A DNA stretch of 64,000 nucleotides from RYN-230 sp036497945 (GCA_036497945.1 DASXIN010000116.1:1-64000), one strand, 5' to 3'; positions 40,815 through 49,288 are shown, counted from the first letter of the stretch. Program-made: numbers and translations. The notes: generated from the sequence alone by a model not told the origin.

Positions 40815-42148
40815 TGGGCCGCCGCCCAGGACAGCGGGACCCGGATGACGGCCCGTTGCGTCAGCGTGGTCGGCATGATGTCCAGCCGGGTGGCCGCCGG
40901 GTCCAGCGCGGGCCAGAACTCGATCTGGCCGCCGGCCCGGTCCGGCGCGGAATGCCAGTCGCTGGGCTGGCCCAGGTAGTACCCGCCCCGGTCGTCCGCG
41001 GCCCACCAGATCAGCATCGGCTTGTCGACCATGGTCAGGCCCGCGTGCCAGTGCGGCAGGCCGGGGCTGACCTCCACGTCGGCGGTGAGTTCCTCCGCGG
41101 TGGACCGCACCGCCAGCAGCGCCACGGTCATCCGGTCGAACGTCGGGGTGACCGCGCCCACCATGACCCGGCCGGCTGGACCGCCGCCGCCGCGGCTGCC
41201 GCCCGCCAGCAGCGACCGCCATGGTTCGGGCAGCCGCCGGCGCCCGCCCGAACCATGGCGGTCGCCCCAGGAGTGCTGCCGCGCCACGGCCCGCGCCTCG
41301 GCGATGGCCGGGTCGTCGGCGGCCAGCGCACCCGCCGCGACCAGCGCGTCGATCGTGGTGTCCAGCGGCGCGTCCTCGTGCGCCTGGAGCAGCATGGCCA
41401 GCCTGGCTTGCAGGTAGCGCCGTCCCGGGTGCTGCTCGGCCACCGGCTCGACCCACACCTCGATCCCGGCAGCCGGTTCATCCACCAGCTCGATGCGCTG
41501 GCCGAGCACCTCGATCCACCCGGTGTCCCGGGCCAGCCCGGGGCGGGCCTCGAACTCGCCGGTCCACTCGGTGTCGCTGCCGCCGCCGGAGAATCCGGCC
41601 GTCACCGACGTCCCGCGGTCGTCGGTAAGGGTGAGCTGCCCGGGCACTCCGACGCTTATCGGGTACGCAGCCGGCTGGGGCGGAGTGATCCCGCGGCCGA
41701 GTGCGGCCGGGTTGATCCGGCCGAACCGGCCGCCCAGGGCGGCCGAAGGGCGCATGGTCACGTACAGCACGGTTGCGTCCGCGCTGAGCACCACGTAGTC
41801 GACCAGCAGGTGTCCCCACGGCTGCTCGATCAGCTGGCCGCAGCTCAGCGCGCGGAACCGGCCCGGTTCGCCCGGCGCGGCACCGCCCGGCCCGGCCGCG
41901 GTCAGGTGCCTGATCATCCGCCGGTGGTACCGGATGTACGGGTCCTCCCCGGACCGGGCGGACTGCGCCAGGTAGTAGTCGTCCACGATCGCCTGCGCGG
42001 TGGCGGCCGCCAGCGCCCCCACCGCTACCAGCGCGTGCGCCGCCGCATCCAGCGGAGATTCCCAGGACCCACCGTCGTCGCCGCGGCGGTCAATGATCAT
42101 CCGTTCCCCGGCCAGCCGCAGATGCAGTTCCGCGTCGAACTCGGCCAC
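40811..42148 (-). CDS. Uncharacterised protein with an internal helical repeat
   Basis: A 445-residue protein of unknown family, with no signal peptide or membrane helix. The N-terminus (LHLRLAGERMIIDRRGDD) is followed by SPLDAAAHALVAVGALAAAT (about 31-50), which recurs near residue 265 as APLDTTIDALVAAGALAADD, suggesting two copies of a helical module, each followed by a beta-rich domain (SVTAGFSGGGSDTEWTG; VMVGAVTPTFDRMTVALLA). It starts 21 bp after the ATP-grasp gene and overlaps the next gene by 4 bp. Within it lies a perfect 20-bp inverted repeat. Function not assignable. Confidence 0.75.
   Translation of the reverse strand: MAEFDAELHLRLAGERMIIDRRGDDGGSWESPLDAAAHALVAVGALAAATAQAIVDDYYLAQSARSGEDPYIRYHRRMIRHLTAAGPGGAAPGEPGRFRALSCGQLIEQPWGHLLVDYVVLSADATVLYVTMRPSAALGGRFGRINPAALGRGITPPQPAAYPISVGVPGQLTLTDDRGTSVTAGFSGGGSDTEWTGEFEARPGLARDTGWIEVLGQRIELVDEPAAGIEVWVEPVAEQHPGRRYLQARLAMLLQAHEDAPLDTTIDALVAAGALAADDPAIAEARAVARQHSWGDRHGSGGRRRLPEPWRSLLAGGSRGGGGPAGRVMVGAVTPTFDRMTVALLAVRSTAEELTADVEVSPGLPHWHAGLTMVDKPMLIWWAADDRGGYYLGQPSDWHSAPDRAGGQIEFWPALDPAATRLDIMPTTLTQRAVIRVPLSWAAAQ
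41212..41265. repeat. Perfect 20-bp inverted repeat inside a coding region
   Basis: Arms 41212-41231 and 41246-41265 are exactly complementary (begin GCGACCGCCATGG), spaced by 14 bp, within the 445-residue gene. In the protein the palindrome encodes the segment from WGDRHGSGG to EPWRS. Could be an insertion scar or a hairpin acting on expression. Confidence 0.85.
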
Positions 42149-42169
42149 GGTGTCATGCTCCCACGTGGA

Positions 42170-43387
42170 TCAAGGCTGGCTGTCCATTAGCTGACGCCAG
42201 CCCTCCGGGCTGATCGAGTAGTTCCGCACGCTGCCGCCGACGAACCACTGCCAGGCGGCCGGCTGGACCAGGGTGGCCACCGCGGCCATGGCGATCGGGA
42301 TACTGGCCAGCGGGTCCCCGGCTAGCGGGGTCAGCTCCTCGGTGCTGTCCCGGTAGGCGCCGGCCCTCCCGGCGGCGGCCAGCAGCTCGGCGGCGACCGG
42401 CCCGCGCCGTCCGGTGCGCTGCGCCGCGCCCAGGACGGCCAGCAGCAGCTGATGGGTCAGCACGCCGGCGCGGCCCGCGGGCTGCGCCGGCGGCGTGCCA
42501 CCAAGAGCCAGTTCGAGCAGCGGGCCGACCAGGTCGACCCCGGCCCGCCGGGCGTTGGCCGGCTCGACCAGCCGCGGGTTGACGTCGATGTAGCGCAGCC
42601 CCTGATCGGTCATGATGCCGTCGAAGGACAGCGCGCCGTGCCAGCCGAGGTGACGGCCGAGCCGGGCCAGATCCTCACGGGCTGCGGGCAGGTCGACGCT
42701 GCGCTTGTGGCTCGCCCCGCCGCCTGCTCCCTCACGCACCCGCAGCGTGGCGTGGCAGGCGACCAGCTCACCGGCGGCGAACACGCCCTGCACCATGACC
42801 AGCGGCCCGGCCGCTGGCACCTGGGCCAGCAGGCCGCCGAGGCGGAAACTGCCCGCCGCGGCCGACACGGCCCGGGCCGCCTCGGCCCGGTCGCTGACCC
42901 GGTGCACGCCGGTGGTCGCGGTGCCGATCGGCAGCTTGAGGAACACCGGGAACCGGTCCCACGCGGCCGCTTCCTCCGGGGTGCGCAGCACGGCGCTCTC
43001 CGGCTGCGCCAGCCCGGCCGCGGCCAGCGTGCCGGCCGCGGAAATCTTGTCCTGCACCTGAGCCAGCGCCGCGAACGACGGCACCACGGTGCGCACCCCG
43101 GCCGCGCGCAGCAGGTCGGCCCGGGCGGCCAGCACGGCCACCTGCTCGTGGGTGGGCAGCAGCACGTCGATGCCCGCACGCCGGTACACCCGCAGCGCGG
43201 CCGCCAGCCAGGGCAGCGGCCCAGCGCTGTACGGCGGGACCCGCCACACCCGGCGCACCCGGCGGGTGAACCGGGTCAGGCAGATCGGGTCCGGGGACAG
43301 CACGTGCACGACATGACCGCCGTCGGCGAGCTGGGTTGCGGTCTGGCGGGCGGTAAGGCCGGACCCATCGCTCAGGAGTACGCGCAT
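42170..43387 (-). CDS. ATP-grasp domain protein
   Basis: A 405-residue ATP-grasp protein. A Rossmann-like N-terminal domain (VLLSDGSGLTARQTATQLAD near 3-22, a common ligase pre-ATP-grasp pattern) is followed by the ATP-binding fold (FPVFLKLPIGTATTGVHRV near 148-166, the Lys-bearing strand) and the metal/ATP C-lobe (GLRYIDVNPRLVEPANAR near 268, a typical DxNPR motif). Such enzymes ligate carboxylates to amines via acyl-phosphates. The substrate is not evident. It is the first gene of a three-gene operon with two uncharacterised proteins, which may accept or process its product. Confidence 0.85.
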   Translation of the reverse strand: MRVLLSDGSGLTARQTATQLADGGHVVHVLSPDPICLTRFTRRVRRVWRVPPYSAGPLPWLAAALRVYRRAGIDVLLPTHEQVAVLAARADLLRAAGVRTVVPSFAALAQVQDKISAAGTLAAAGLAQPESAVLRTPEEAAAWDRFPVFLKLPIGTATTGVHRVSDRAEAARAVSAAAGSFRLGGLLAQVPAAGPLVMVQGVFAAGELVACHATLRVREGAGGGASHKRSVDLPAAREDLARLGRHLGWHGALSFDGIMTDQGLRYIDVNPRLVEPANARRAGVDLVGPLLELALGGTPPAQPAGRAGVLTHQLLLAVLGAAQRTGRRGPVAAELLAAAGRAGAYRDSTEELTPLAGDPLASIPIAMAAVATLVQPAAWQWFVGGSVRNYSISPEGWRQLMDSQP

Positions 43388-43476
43388 GGCCGTCGCGGGC
43401 GATCGTACCGGGGCCGCGTGCTCCTGGTGGCCCGTGCTACTAGTGGACGGGTGCCGACAGGGAACAGGAGTCAGTC

Positions 43477-44262
43477 ATGGAGCTAGGCCTGCGCGGCCAG
43501 CGCGCTCTGATCACCGGGGGCAGCCGGGGCATCGGCTTCGCGATCGCCGAGGCGCTGGCCGCCGAGGGGGCGGCGGTCGGCCTGGTCGCCCGGGACGAAG
43601 CAGGCCTGGCCGACGCGGCGGGCCGGCTGGCCGGCCGTGGCGTGCCGGTCGCCACCGCCGCGGCTGACGTGATGGATCCGGCCGCGGTGCAGCGCGCGGT
43701 GGACGGCATCGCGGCGCAGCTCGGCGGCCTGGACCATCTGGTGGCCAACGCCGGCGGCACGGTGGGCGCCGGCAACCTGAAGAGCGCCGGGCCGGGTGAG
43801 TTCACCGCGACGTTCGCGCTGAACGCCGGGCACGCCGCGGAACTGATCCGGGCCGGGCTCGGCCACCTGCGGGCCGCGGGCGGCGGCGCAGTGGTGATCA
43901 TCTCGTCGATCACCGGCCTGCGCCCGGCGCCGCGCACCGCGTACGCCACGGCCAAGGCGGCCGAGATCCAGCTGGCCGCGACGGCCGCGCAGGAACTGGC
44001 GCCGGACAACATCCGGGTCAATGCGGTCAGCCCCGGATCGATCATGTTCCCCGACGGCGGCTGGGACTTGTTCCGCCGGGCTAACCCCGAGGCGTTCGCC
44101 GCGTTCCTGGCCACCCAGTTCCCGTTCGGCCGGTTGGGCCAGCTGGCCGAAGTGGCCGACGTGGTGACGTTCCTGCTGTCCGCCCGGGCGTCCTGGGTCA
44201 CCGGCAGCAATATCGTCGTGGACGGCGGGCAGCGCTACCCGAGCGCCCGCCGGTTCAGCTGA
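43477..44262 (+). CDS. SDR-family oxidoreductase (3-oxoacyl reductase-like)
   Basis: A 261-residue classical SDR: ITGGSRGIGFAIAEALAAE near 12-30, VANAGGTVGAG near 89, active-site Ser in VVIISSITGLRPA, YATAK as YxxxK near 155, and the C-terminal WVTGSNIVVDGGQR. The proline-rich, long PG-motif loop (SPGSIMFPDGG) resembles bacterial 3-oxoacyl reductase-like dehydrogenases. ACAGGAG 7 nt before the ATG sets the start. It diverges from the ATP-grasp operon by 89 bp. A 7-codon ORF with its own ribosome site follows 17 nt after its stop. Confidence 0.92.
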   Translation: MELGLRGQRALITGGSRGIGFAIAEALAAEGAAVGLVARDEAGLADAAGRLAGRGVPVATAAADVMDPAAVQRAVDGIAAQLGGLDHLVANAGGTVGAGNLKSAGPGEFTATFALNAGHAAELIRAGLGHLRAAGGGAVVIISSITGLRPAPRTAYATAKAAEIQLAATAAQELAPDNIRVNAVSPGSIMFPDGGWDLFRRANPEAFAAFLATQFPFGRLGQLAEVADVVTFLLSARASWVTGSNIVVDGGQRYPSARRFS

Positions 44263-44279
44263 CCAAGGAGCAGATACAG

Positions 44280-44303
44280 ATGACGGACCAGGTGCTGGCC
44301 TAG
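44280..44303 (+). other. Seven-codon mini-ORF with strong ribosome site
   Basis: ATG-initiated MTDQVLA then TAG, preceded by AAGGAG at 10 nt. It ends inside the convergent DUF429 gene stop. Probably the leftover start of a deleted gene downstream of the SDR. Confidence 0.4.
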
Positions 44304-45157
44304 CTGATGGCCGGACCGTCGCCGGTGCCGCGCTGCCCGGGCCGGGCCGGCACGATGATCGTCGCGGCCGGTCCGGCGGCCGTCCCGGCCGCGACGCCGT
44401 CGGGCAGGCCGAGCACCTGGCAGCGGCGCAGCCCGTGCCGCACCCACAGCGCGGCGGTCCACGCGCACAGCAGCGCGTCGATCAGGTCCTCGCGGTGCTT
44501 GTAGGCGGCGTCGCCGAGCGGCGATGGCTGTGCGGCCAGCTGCCGGGTGACCGGGCAGGAATCCAGCCGCAGCGGCGGGTCGGCGGTGGCCAGCTGGCCC
44601 AGCCGGCGGATCAGCTCGTCGCAGTTGGCCGCCCGCTCGCGGCGCCACTCGGCCACCGGCACCCGCCGTGGCTGGCGCTTGTACCGCGGCCGTTCCCGGT
44701 CGTAGCCGAGTTCCGCCGCGCCGACCAGCGTGCAGTGCGGGTAAGTCTCCGAGACGGTCCGGCCGCCGGCCGGCGGCCCGGCGCTGCCGTCGGAGTACCG
44801 CCAGCCGGCCTGCTCGGCCAGGCTGAGCAGCCGCACCCCGGCCAGCCGCGGCGAGCGGAGATTGGTGCTGTTCGCGCTGACCTTCCAGGCGCCATAGCGC
44901 TGGCCGACCTGGGTCTCGCAACGCCGCTGGCCGACCGGGTTGCGCACCACCAGCGACGCGTCCACGAACATCACCGCGGCCTGGCCCGCCGCGGCGGCCT
45001 CGGCCCAGGCCAGGGTGTCCGGCACGCCACGGGTCCAGCCCGCGTCCAGGATCCGGCCCGCCGGGTCGAGCACCGCCACCCCGGTCTCGTTGGCCGGCCG
45101 ATCATCGCGGCCTTCCCGCCAGGCCAGGTCCACGCCGAGGAACCGGGTCACTGCCAC
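44300..45157 (-). CDS. DUF429 family protein
   Basis: A 285-residue DUF429 protein with an RNase H/actin-like fold. It begins RFLGVDLAWREGRDDRPAN (the N-terminal GxDxAW), then VFVDASLVVRNPVGQRRCET near 63-82 and ETYPHCTLVGAAELGY near 137-152. The C-terminal half carries YKHREDLIDALLCAWTAAL near 220-238, the conserved acidic helix of the family. Biochemical function is unknown; nuclease-like activity has been proposed for the fold. It diverges from the pyridoxamine-oxidase-like gene. Confidence 0.85.
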   Translation of the reverse strand: MAVTRFLGVDLAWREGRDDRPANETGVAVLDPAGRILDAGWTRGVPDTLAWAEAAAAGQAAVMFVDASLVVRNPVGQRRCETQVGQRYGAWKVSANSTNLRSPRLAGVRLLSLAEQAGWRYSDGSAGPPAGGRTVSETYPHCTLVGAAELGYDRERPRYKRQPRRVPVAEWRRERAANCDELIRRLGQLATADPPLRLDSCPVTRQLAAQPSPLGDAAYKHREDLIDALLCAWTAALWVRHGLRRCQVLGLPDGVAAGTAAGPAATIIVPARPGQRGTGDGPAIS

Positions 45158-45207
45158 CCGGTCAGTCTTACCGATGAGCCGAGGTGTTCCGGGCCGTCGA
45201 CACAGTC

Positions 45208-45738
45208 ATGGAAGCAACCAACCTGGCCGACCTGTATCACTCGCCGCTGCTCGACTGGTCCCGGATCGAGACCCGGCTCAACACGGGCCTGAGCCAGGCC
45301 CCGGGTACCGGCGGTCCGGACCGGCACACCTGCTGGCTGGCCACGATCAACCCAGACGGAAGCCCGCACGTCACCGGCATCGGCGCGCTGTGGGCCGACG
45401 GCTCCTTCTGGTTCGAGACCGGGCAGCACACCCGCAAGGGCCGGAACCTGGCCCGTGACCCGCGCTGCACGCTGAGCGTCGCCACCCAGGAGTTCGATCT
45501 CGTCGTGGCCGGCCAGGCCACCCTGGTCACCGACCCGGCCACCGTAGCCGACCTGGCCGCGCGCTGGGCGGCGGAAGGCTGGCCCGCCCGGGTCGACGAC
45601 ACGGCCGTGGCGCTCACCGCCGAGTTCAGCGCGCCCTCCGCCGGGCCGCCGCCGTGGCACGTGTACCGCCTCGCCCCGCGCACGGCGACGGCACTGGGCA
45701 CCGTCGAGCCCGGCGGCGCGACGCGGTGGCGGTTTTAG
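45208..45738 (+). CDS. Pyridoxamine 5'-phosphate oxidase-fold protein
   Basis: A 176-residue split-barrel flavin-binding protein: HTCWLATINPDGSPHVTGIG near 43-62, then FWFETGQHTRKGRNLARDPR near 70-89, the FMN or F420-type beta barrel. Actinobacterial members include F420-dependent reductases and haem-binding proteins; the flavin/F420 choice cannot be made here. The ATG at 45208 is chosen for the homologous N-terminus; an in-frame GTG at 45184 is possible. It is followed 27 nt later by a GNAT gene. Confidence 0.87.
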   Translation: MEATNLADLYHSPLLDWSRIETRLNTGLSQAPGTGGPDRHTCWLATINPDGSPHVTGIGALWADGSFWFETGQHTRKGRNLARDPRCTLSVATQEFDLVVAGQATLVTDPATVADLAARWAAEGWPARVDDTAVALTAEFSAPSAGPPPWHVYRLAPRTATALGTVEPGGATRWRF

Positions 45739-45765
45739 CCTGGCCGGTAGCACTAGGCTGGCCGG

Positions 45766-46320
45766 GTGGGCCGCCGGTTCGACACCATCCGCACCGAGCG
45801 GCTGGTGCTGCGGCGCTGGCGGGACGCGGACCGGGCACCGTTCGCCGCGCTGAACGCCGACCCCGAGGTCATGCGGTACTTCCCGGCCACCCTGGACCGG
45901 GTGGCCAGCGACTCCCTGGTGAACATCATCGAGGCCCGCTTCGACCACCAGGGGTTCGGGCTGTGGGCCCTGGAGCTGGCCAGCACCGCCGAGTTCATCG
46001 GGTTCACCGGGCTGAACCCGATGCCCAGCGACGTGCCCGGGGCCGGTGGCATGGAGGTCGGCTGGCGGCTGGCCCGGGCGGCCTGGAACCAGGGGTACGC
46101 CACCGAGGCGGCCACGGCGGCGGTACAGGTCGCCTTCACCGGGGCCGGCCTGCCCGAACTGTGGTCGATGACGGCCGTGCTCAACGAGCCGTCGCAGGCT
46201 GTGATGCGGCGGATCGGCATGACCCGGTACGGCTACTTCGAGCATCCCCGGATCGAGCCTGGCCACCCGCTCCGCCGGCACGTCGTCTACCGGCTGCCAA
46301 GCCCCGCCGTGCTTGATTAG
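45766..46320 (+). CDS. GNAT-family N-acetyltransferase (RimJ/RimL type)
   Basis: A 184-residue GNAT of the RimJ/RimL-like branch. It starts RRFDTIRTERLVLRRWRDAD and has FAALNADPEVMRYFPATLDR near 26-45, the acceptor strand FGLWALELASTAEFIG near 64, and the acetyl-CoA binding region EVGWRLARAAWNQGYATEA near 98-116. NEPSQAVMRRIGM near 142 is the usual C-terminal catalytic helix. It acetylates an unknown primary amine or protein N-terminus. The start is the GTG at 45766, 27 nt after the preceding stop. Confidence 0.92.
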   Translation: MGRRFDTIRTERLVLRRWRDADRAPFAALNADPEVMRYFPATLDRVASDSLVNIIEARFDHQGFGLWALELASTAEFIGFTGLNPMPSDVPGAGGMEVGWRLARAAWNQGYATEAATAAVQVAFTGAGLPELWSMTAVLNEPSQAVMRRIGMTRYGYFEHPRIEPGHPLRRHVVYRLPSPAVLD

Positions 46321-46331
46321 CTGGGCAGCGC

Positions 46332-46496
46332 TCAGCGATGGTGGCCGCGGTGGGCCGGCAGCACCGCCCCGATCAGCCAGAGCACCGGGAAGATGAAGCC
46401 GATCAGGCCGAGGATCCAGTGCCCCTTGCGGAATGTCAGCACGGCAACGGTGCACAGCAGCACCAGGTAGATGACCGACAGCAGGATCCAGCCCAT
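46332..46496 (-). CDS. Small two-helix membrane protein
   Basis: A 54-residue protein with two hydrophobic segments (GWILLSVIYLVLLCTVAVLT and ILGLIGFIFPVLWLIGAVL) separated by RKGHW, and a His-rich end (HRGHHR). AGAGAG upstream of ATG 46496 is a modest ribosome site; upstream in-frame sequence is not hydrophobic. Small membrane proteins of this form are frequent and uncharacterised in actinobacteria. Confidence 0.75.
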   Translation of the reverse strand: MGWILLSVIYLVLLCTVAVLTFRKGHWILGLIGFIFPVLWLIGAVLPAHRGHHR

Positions 46497-46588
46497 TGCG
46501 TTCAGCTCTCTTTCCCTCGGGCCTTCGGCCCCCACCACCAGTGTCGGCCCACCGCACCTGCCGGGGCTCACCCGCAACGGATGAAATG

Positions 46589-47344
46589 TCAGCTCATGCC
46601 GGGACTCTCCGCTGGGTCGCCGCGCAGCGCGCGGAGCGACCGCGCGAACGAGTACAGCCGGCTGCGGGAGTACTCGTTCTGCTCGGCGCCCGCGCCTGGG
46701 GCCCGCTCGGCGTCCATGGCCGTGCGGACTGACTGCAGCGCGGCGAGCACATCGTCGATCCGGGCCCGGCTGTCCTCGTCCGGCGCCGTTTCGCGCAGCC
46801 GGTACAGCGTCTGGGTCAGGTCATCCGCCCGGTTCTGGATATCGGCCCAGCGGGCCTGCGCCTGGCCCTGGGCCTGGCCGGCGGTGGGCCATTCCAGCGA
46901 CGCCATCGCGTCGTGCAGTGCCGAGCCGCGGGCGTACACGTCGGTGATCGCGGACCGCCATTGACCAGCGACCGCCGACCGCTTGCTGCTCGCGCGCGCG
47001 ATCAGGATGAACACGATCCCGGCGATCACCACCAGGCCGAGCAGCAGCCACAGCCAGGCCGGGGTGCTCGTGCTGCTGCTACTGGTCGACGTCGGGGCGG
47101 GTGTTGGCTCGGCCGTGGTGGCCTCGGGTGTGGTCGCCTCCGGCGTGGTGGGTTCCGGCGTGGTCGGCTCCACGGCAGTCGGGCTCAGCACCGGGCTCGG
47201 CGTCACGGTGTCCACCGGCCGGGTCGGCAGGTTGATGCTCTGGCTGGGCGACAGGCTGGCGATCACGTTCTTGGCCGTGCTCCCGCACCCGGCCAGGGCG
47301 AGGAGGGCGACTGAGACCAGCAAAACCCGAATGACACGCCGCAT
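46589..47344 (-). CDS. Lipoprotein-like protein with Thr/Pro-Glu repeats and a membrane helix
   Basis: A 251-residue protein: signal sequence with lipobox (LALAGC, Cys20), a Pro/Thr-rich segment containing repeated TTPEA/TTPEP units (about 60-82), then a strong membrane helix (AWLWLLLGLVVIAGIVFILI near 96-115) and a charged helical domain (AITDVYARGSALHDAMASLE). If both signals work, the N-terminus would be lipid-anchored outside and the C-terminal helical domain would be cytosolic, an odd topology. Homologues are unknown to me. Confidence 0.75.
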   Translation of the reverse strand: MRRVIRVLLVSVALLALAGCGSTAKNVIASLSPSQSINLPTRPVDTVTPSPVLSPTAVEPTTPEPTTPEATTPEATTAEPTPAPTSTSSSSTSTPAWLWLLLGLVVIAGIVFILIARASSKRSAVAGQWRSAITDVYARGSALHDAMASLEWPTAGQAQGQAQARWADIQNRADDLTQTLYRLRETAPDEDSRARIDDVLAALQSVRTAMDAERAPGAGAEQNEYSRSRLYSFARSLRALRGDPAESPGMS

Positions 47345-47471
47345 GCCAATACCCCCATGCCGGTAATGGTCGATCGCGCCCAGCTGGCGTTGCGTACTTT
47401 AGCCAGTCCAGCAGGGCAAACGGCGCGGCGGCCCATCCGTGGCGGGTGAAATTCGGCGGGTGCCGGCTTGC

Positions 47472-47792
47472 TCAGGCCTGGCCGGTCTCGAAGCGGCTGA
47501 TCTTGCCGTCGGTGACGGTGAACGCCCACCGGGTGCGCATCTCGCCCCAGGTGTCGTTGCGGTAGGCGGCGGTCAGCGACCGCCCGCCGTCGCGCGCCGA
47601 GACCACGTCCAGGTGCCCGTGCACGGTGAAGATCTCGCGGTCGGCCCAGGCCGCCGGGTCGCGGTCGGTCCCGTCGTCCGACATCGTGGCACCCGGGGTG
47701 AGCGCCGCGAAGAACGCGGCCCGGTCGCCGGTGTTGATCGCGGCGATCAGCGCCTGCACGGCAGGGTCGGTGACGTCACTGTTTGCAGCCAT
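47472..47792 (-). CDS. SnoaL/NTF2-like protein
   Basis: A 106-residue cone-shaped alpha+beta (NTF2-like) protein: VTDPAVQALIAAINTGDRAA near 6-25, then FFAALTPGATMSDDGTDRD and the strand FTVTDGKISRFETGQ. Such domains are ligand-binding or cyclase-like, with no function predictable here. GAGGAGG 5 nt before the ATG at 47792 is an excellent ribosome site. It diverges from the F420-linked NAD(P)-binding gene with a 66-bp gap. Confidence 0.85.
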   Translation of the reverse strand: MAANSDVTDPAVQALIAAINTGDRAAFFAALTPGATMSDDGTDRDPAAWADREIFTVHGHLDVVSARDGGRSLTAAYRNDTWGEMRTRWAFTVTDGKISRFETGQA

Positions 47793-47858
47793 GATTTCCT
47801 CCTCGGCTCCAGGATCACATCGCGGAATGATCCCCACCCGGGCCGGGTTGCCGCGTGC

Positions 47859-48527
47859 ATGACGACTGTTGGCTTGATCGGCAGTGGGCACATCGGCGGC
47901 ACGGTCGCGCGGCTCAGCGTGGCCGCGGGGCACCAGGTAGTGCTGAGCAACTCGCGTGGCCCGGCAACACTCAAGGATCTTGTCGCCGAACTCGGCCCGC
48001 TGGCCCGGGCGGCCACCGCGGCCGAGGCGGCGGCGGCCGGGGACCTGGTCGTGGTCTCGGTCCCGGTACTGGCGTTCAGCAAGATGCCGTCTGAGGCGCT
48101 GGCCGGCCGGGTGACCATGGACACCTGCAACTACTACCCGCAGCGGGACGGGCAACTGGCCGAGCTGGACAGCGGCTCGCTGACCAGCAGTGAGCTGCTG
48201 CAGCGGGGCCTGCCCGGCACCGCGGTGGTGAAGGTGTTCAACAACATCTTCTCTGAGCACCTGCAGTCGCTGGCCCGCCCGGCTGGCCATTCCAGCCGGT
48301 CCTTCCTGCCGATCGCGGGCGATGACGCGGCGGCCAAGTCGGCGGTGATCGCGTTCCTCGATTCGATCGGCTACGGCGCCGTGGACACCGGAACGCTGGC
48401 CGAAAGCTGGCGCCAGGAGCCCGGCGCGCCCGTTTACGGTCCGCCGTACGGGTCGTTCGACAACCCAGCCGGCACACCCGCCAGCGCGGGCACGATTCGC
48501 GCCGCGCTAGCCCAGGCGACCCGCTAG
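47859..48527 (+). CDS. NADPH-dependent F420 reductase-like Rossmann protein
   Basis: A 222-residue protein of the F420-dependent NADP reductase/coenzyme F420:NADPH fold: GLIGSGHIGGTVARLSVAAG near 5-24, NSRGPATLKDLVAELG near 31, and VVVSVPVLAFSKMPSEA near 64. The NNIF (VKVFNNIFSEHL near 129) and the small C-terminal domain resemble the family. Relatives interconvert NADP+ and F420H2, or are simple dehydrogenases; with an LLM enzyme elsewhere in the window an F420 role is plausible. The ATG at 47859 is clear by homology. An APH-like gene follows 8 nt downstream. Confidence 0.82.
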   Translation: MTTVGLIGSGHIGGTVARLSVAAGHQVVLSNSRGPATLKDLVAELGPLARAATAAEAAAAGDLVVVSVPVLAFSKMPSEALAGRVTMDTCNYYPQRDGQLAELDSGSLTSSELLQRGLPGTAVVKVFNNIFSEHLQSLARPAGHSSRSFLPIAGDDAAAKSAVIAFLDSIGYGAVDTGTLAESWRQEPGAPVYGPPYGSFDNPAGTPASAGTIRAALAQATR

Positions 48528-48535
48528 CCCGGCCG

Positions 48536-49288
48536 ATGACCGAGGTACCTCCGATCGTGCTGCAGGGCGCCGCCGCCCTCGGGCTGGACCCGGGCGGGCT
48601 GCGCAGCCTGGGCGGGCAGGCCGGGTCCAGCTGGGCCGCCGGGGCAGCCGTGCTCCGGGTCGGCTTCACCGCGGTCCTGGATGCCGAACTGGCCGCGACC
48701 GGGGCGGCCGCGGCGGTGCTGCCGGTCCCCCAGGTCCTCGACCGGGCCGACTTCGCCGACCGGAGCGCGCTGCTGCTGGAACGGCTGCCCGGGCGCACCG
48801 CCGCTGAGCTGGCGGTAACCAGCCCGGCGCTGGCCCGCGCCGCTGGCCAGGCCTGCGGCCAGGTGCACGACGTGCTGGCCGGGGTGCCCGCGCCCGCCGG
48901 GCTGCGCACGGTACCCGGTGCACCGAGCCCAGCCACGCCCGGGCCGGCCCGGGTGCTGCACCTGGACCTGCATCCGCTGAACGTGCTGGTCGACGACGAC
49001 GGTGCAGTGACCGGCGTGCTGGACTGGGCCAACACGGCCGCCGGGGACCCGGTCCTGGACCGCGCCCGGACCTGGGCGATCCTGTCCCTCGACCCGATCG
49101 CCCAGGCGGCCCGGGCGCTGCCGGGCTGGCCTGCGTTTACTGAGGGCTGGTACGAAACCGGCCGGCTGGACGATCTCCCGGCCGCGGCCCGCGCCTGGGC
49201 CTGCCGGTTCATGCTCGCCGATCTGGCCAAGCGCTACCCCCCGGCCGAGCTGGCCCACGTCCGCCGCACCCTCGACCAGCTGGCTTGA
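48536..49288 (+). CDS. Aminoglycoside phosphotransferase-family protein
   Basis: A 250-residue APH-fold protein: LLLERLPGRTAAELAV near 80, the catalytic loop VLHLDLHPLNVLVDDDGAV near 139-157 (HxDxxxxN), and the DxD-type VLDWANTAAGDPVLD near 160. The N-lobe Lys strand (AGAAVLRVGFTAVLD) is short, and overall length is below typical antibiotic kinases (about 260-300), so a metabolite kinase is as likely as resistance. It starts 8 nt after the Rossmann gene and is likely in its operon. Confidence 0.85.
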   Translation: MTEVPPIVLQGAAALGLDPGGLRSLGGQAGSSWAAGAAVLRVGFTAVLDAELAATGAAAAVLPVPQVLDRADFADRSALLLERLPGRTAAELAVTSPALARAAGQACGQVHDVLAGVPAPAGLRTVPGAPSPATPGPARVLHLDLHPLNVLVDDDGAVTGVLDWANTAAGDPVLDRARTWAILSLDPIAQAARALPGWPAFTEGWYETGRLDDLPAAARAWACRFMLADLAKRYPPAELAHVRRTLDQLA

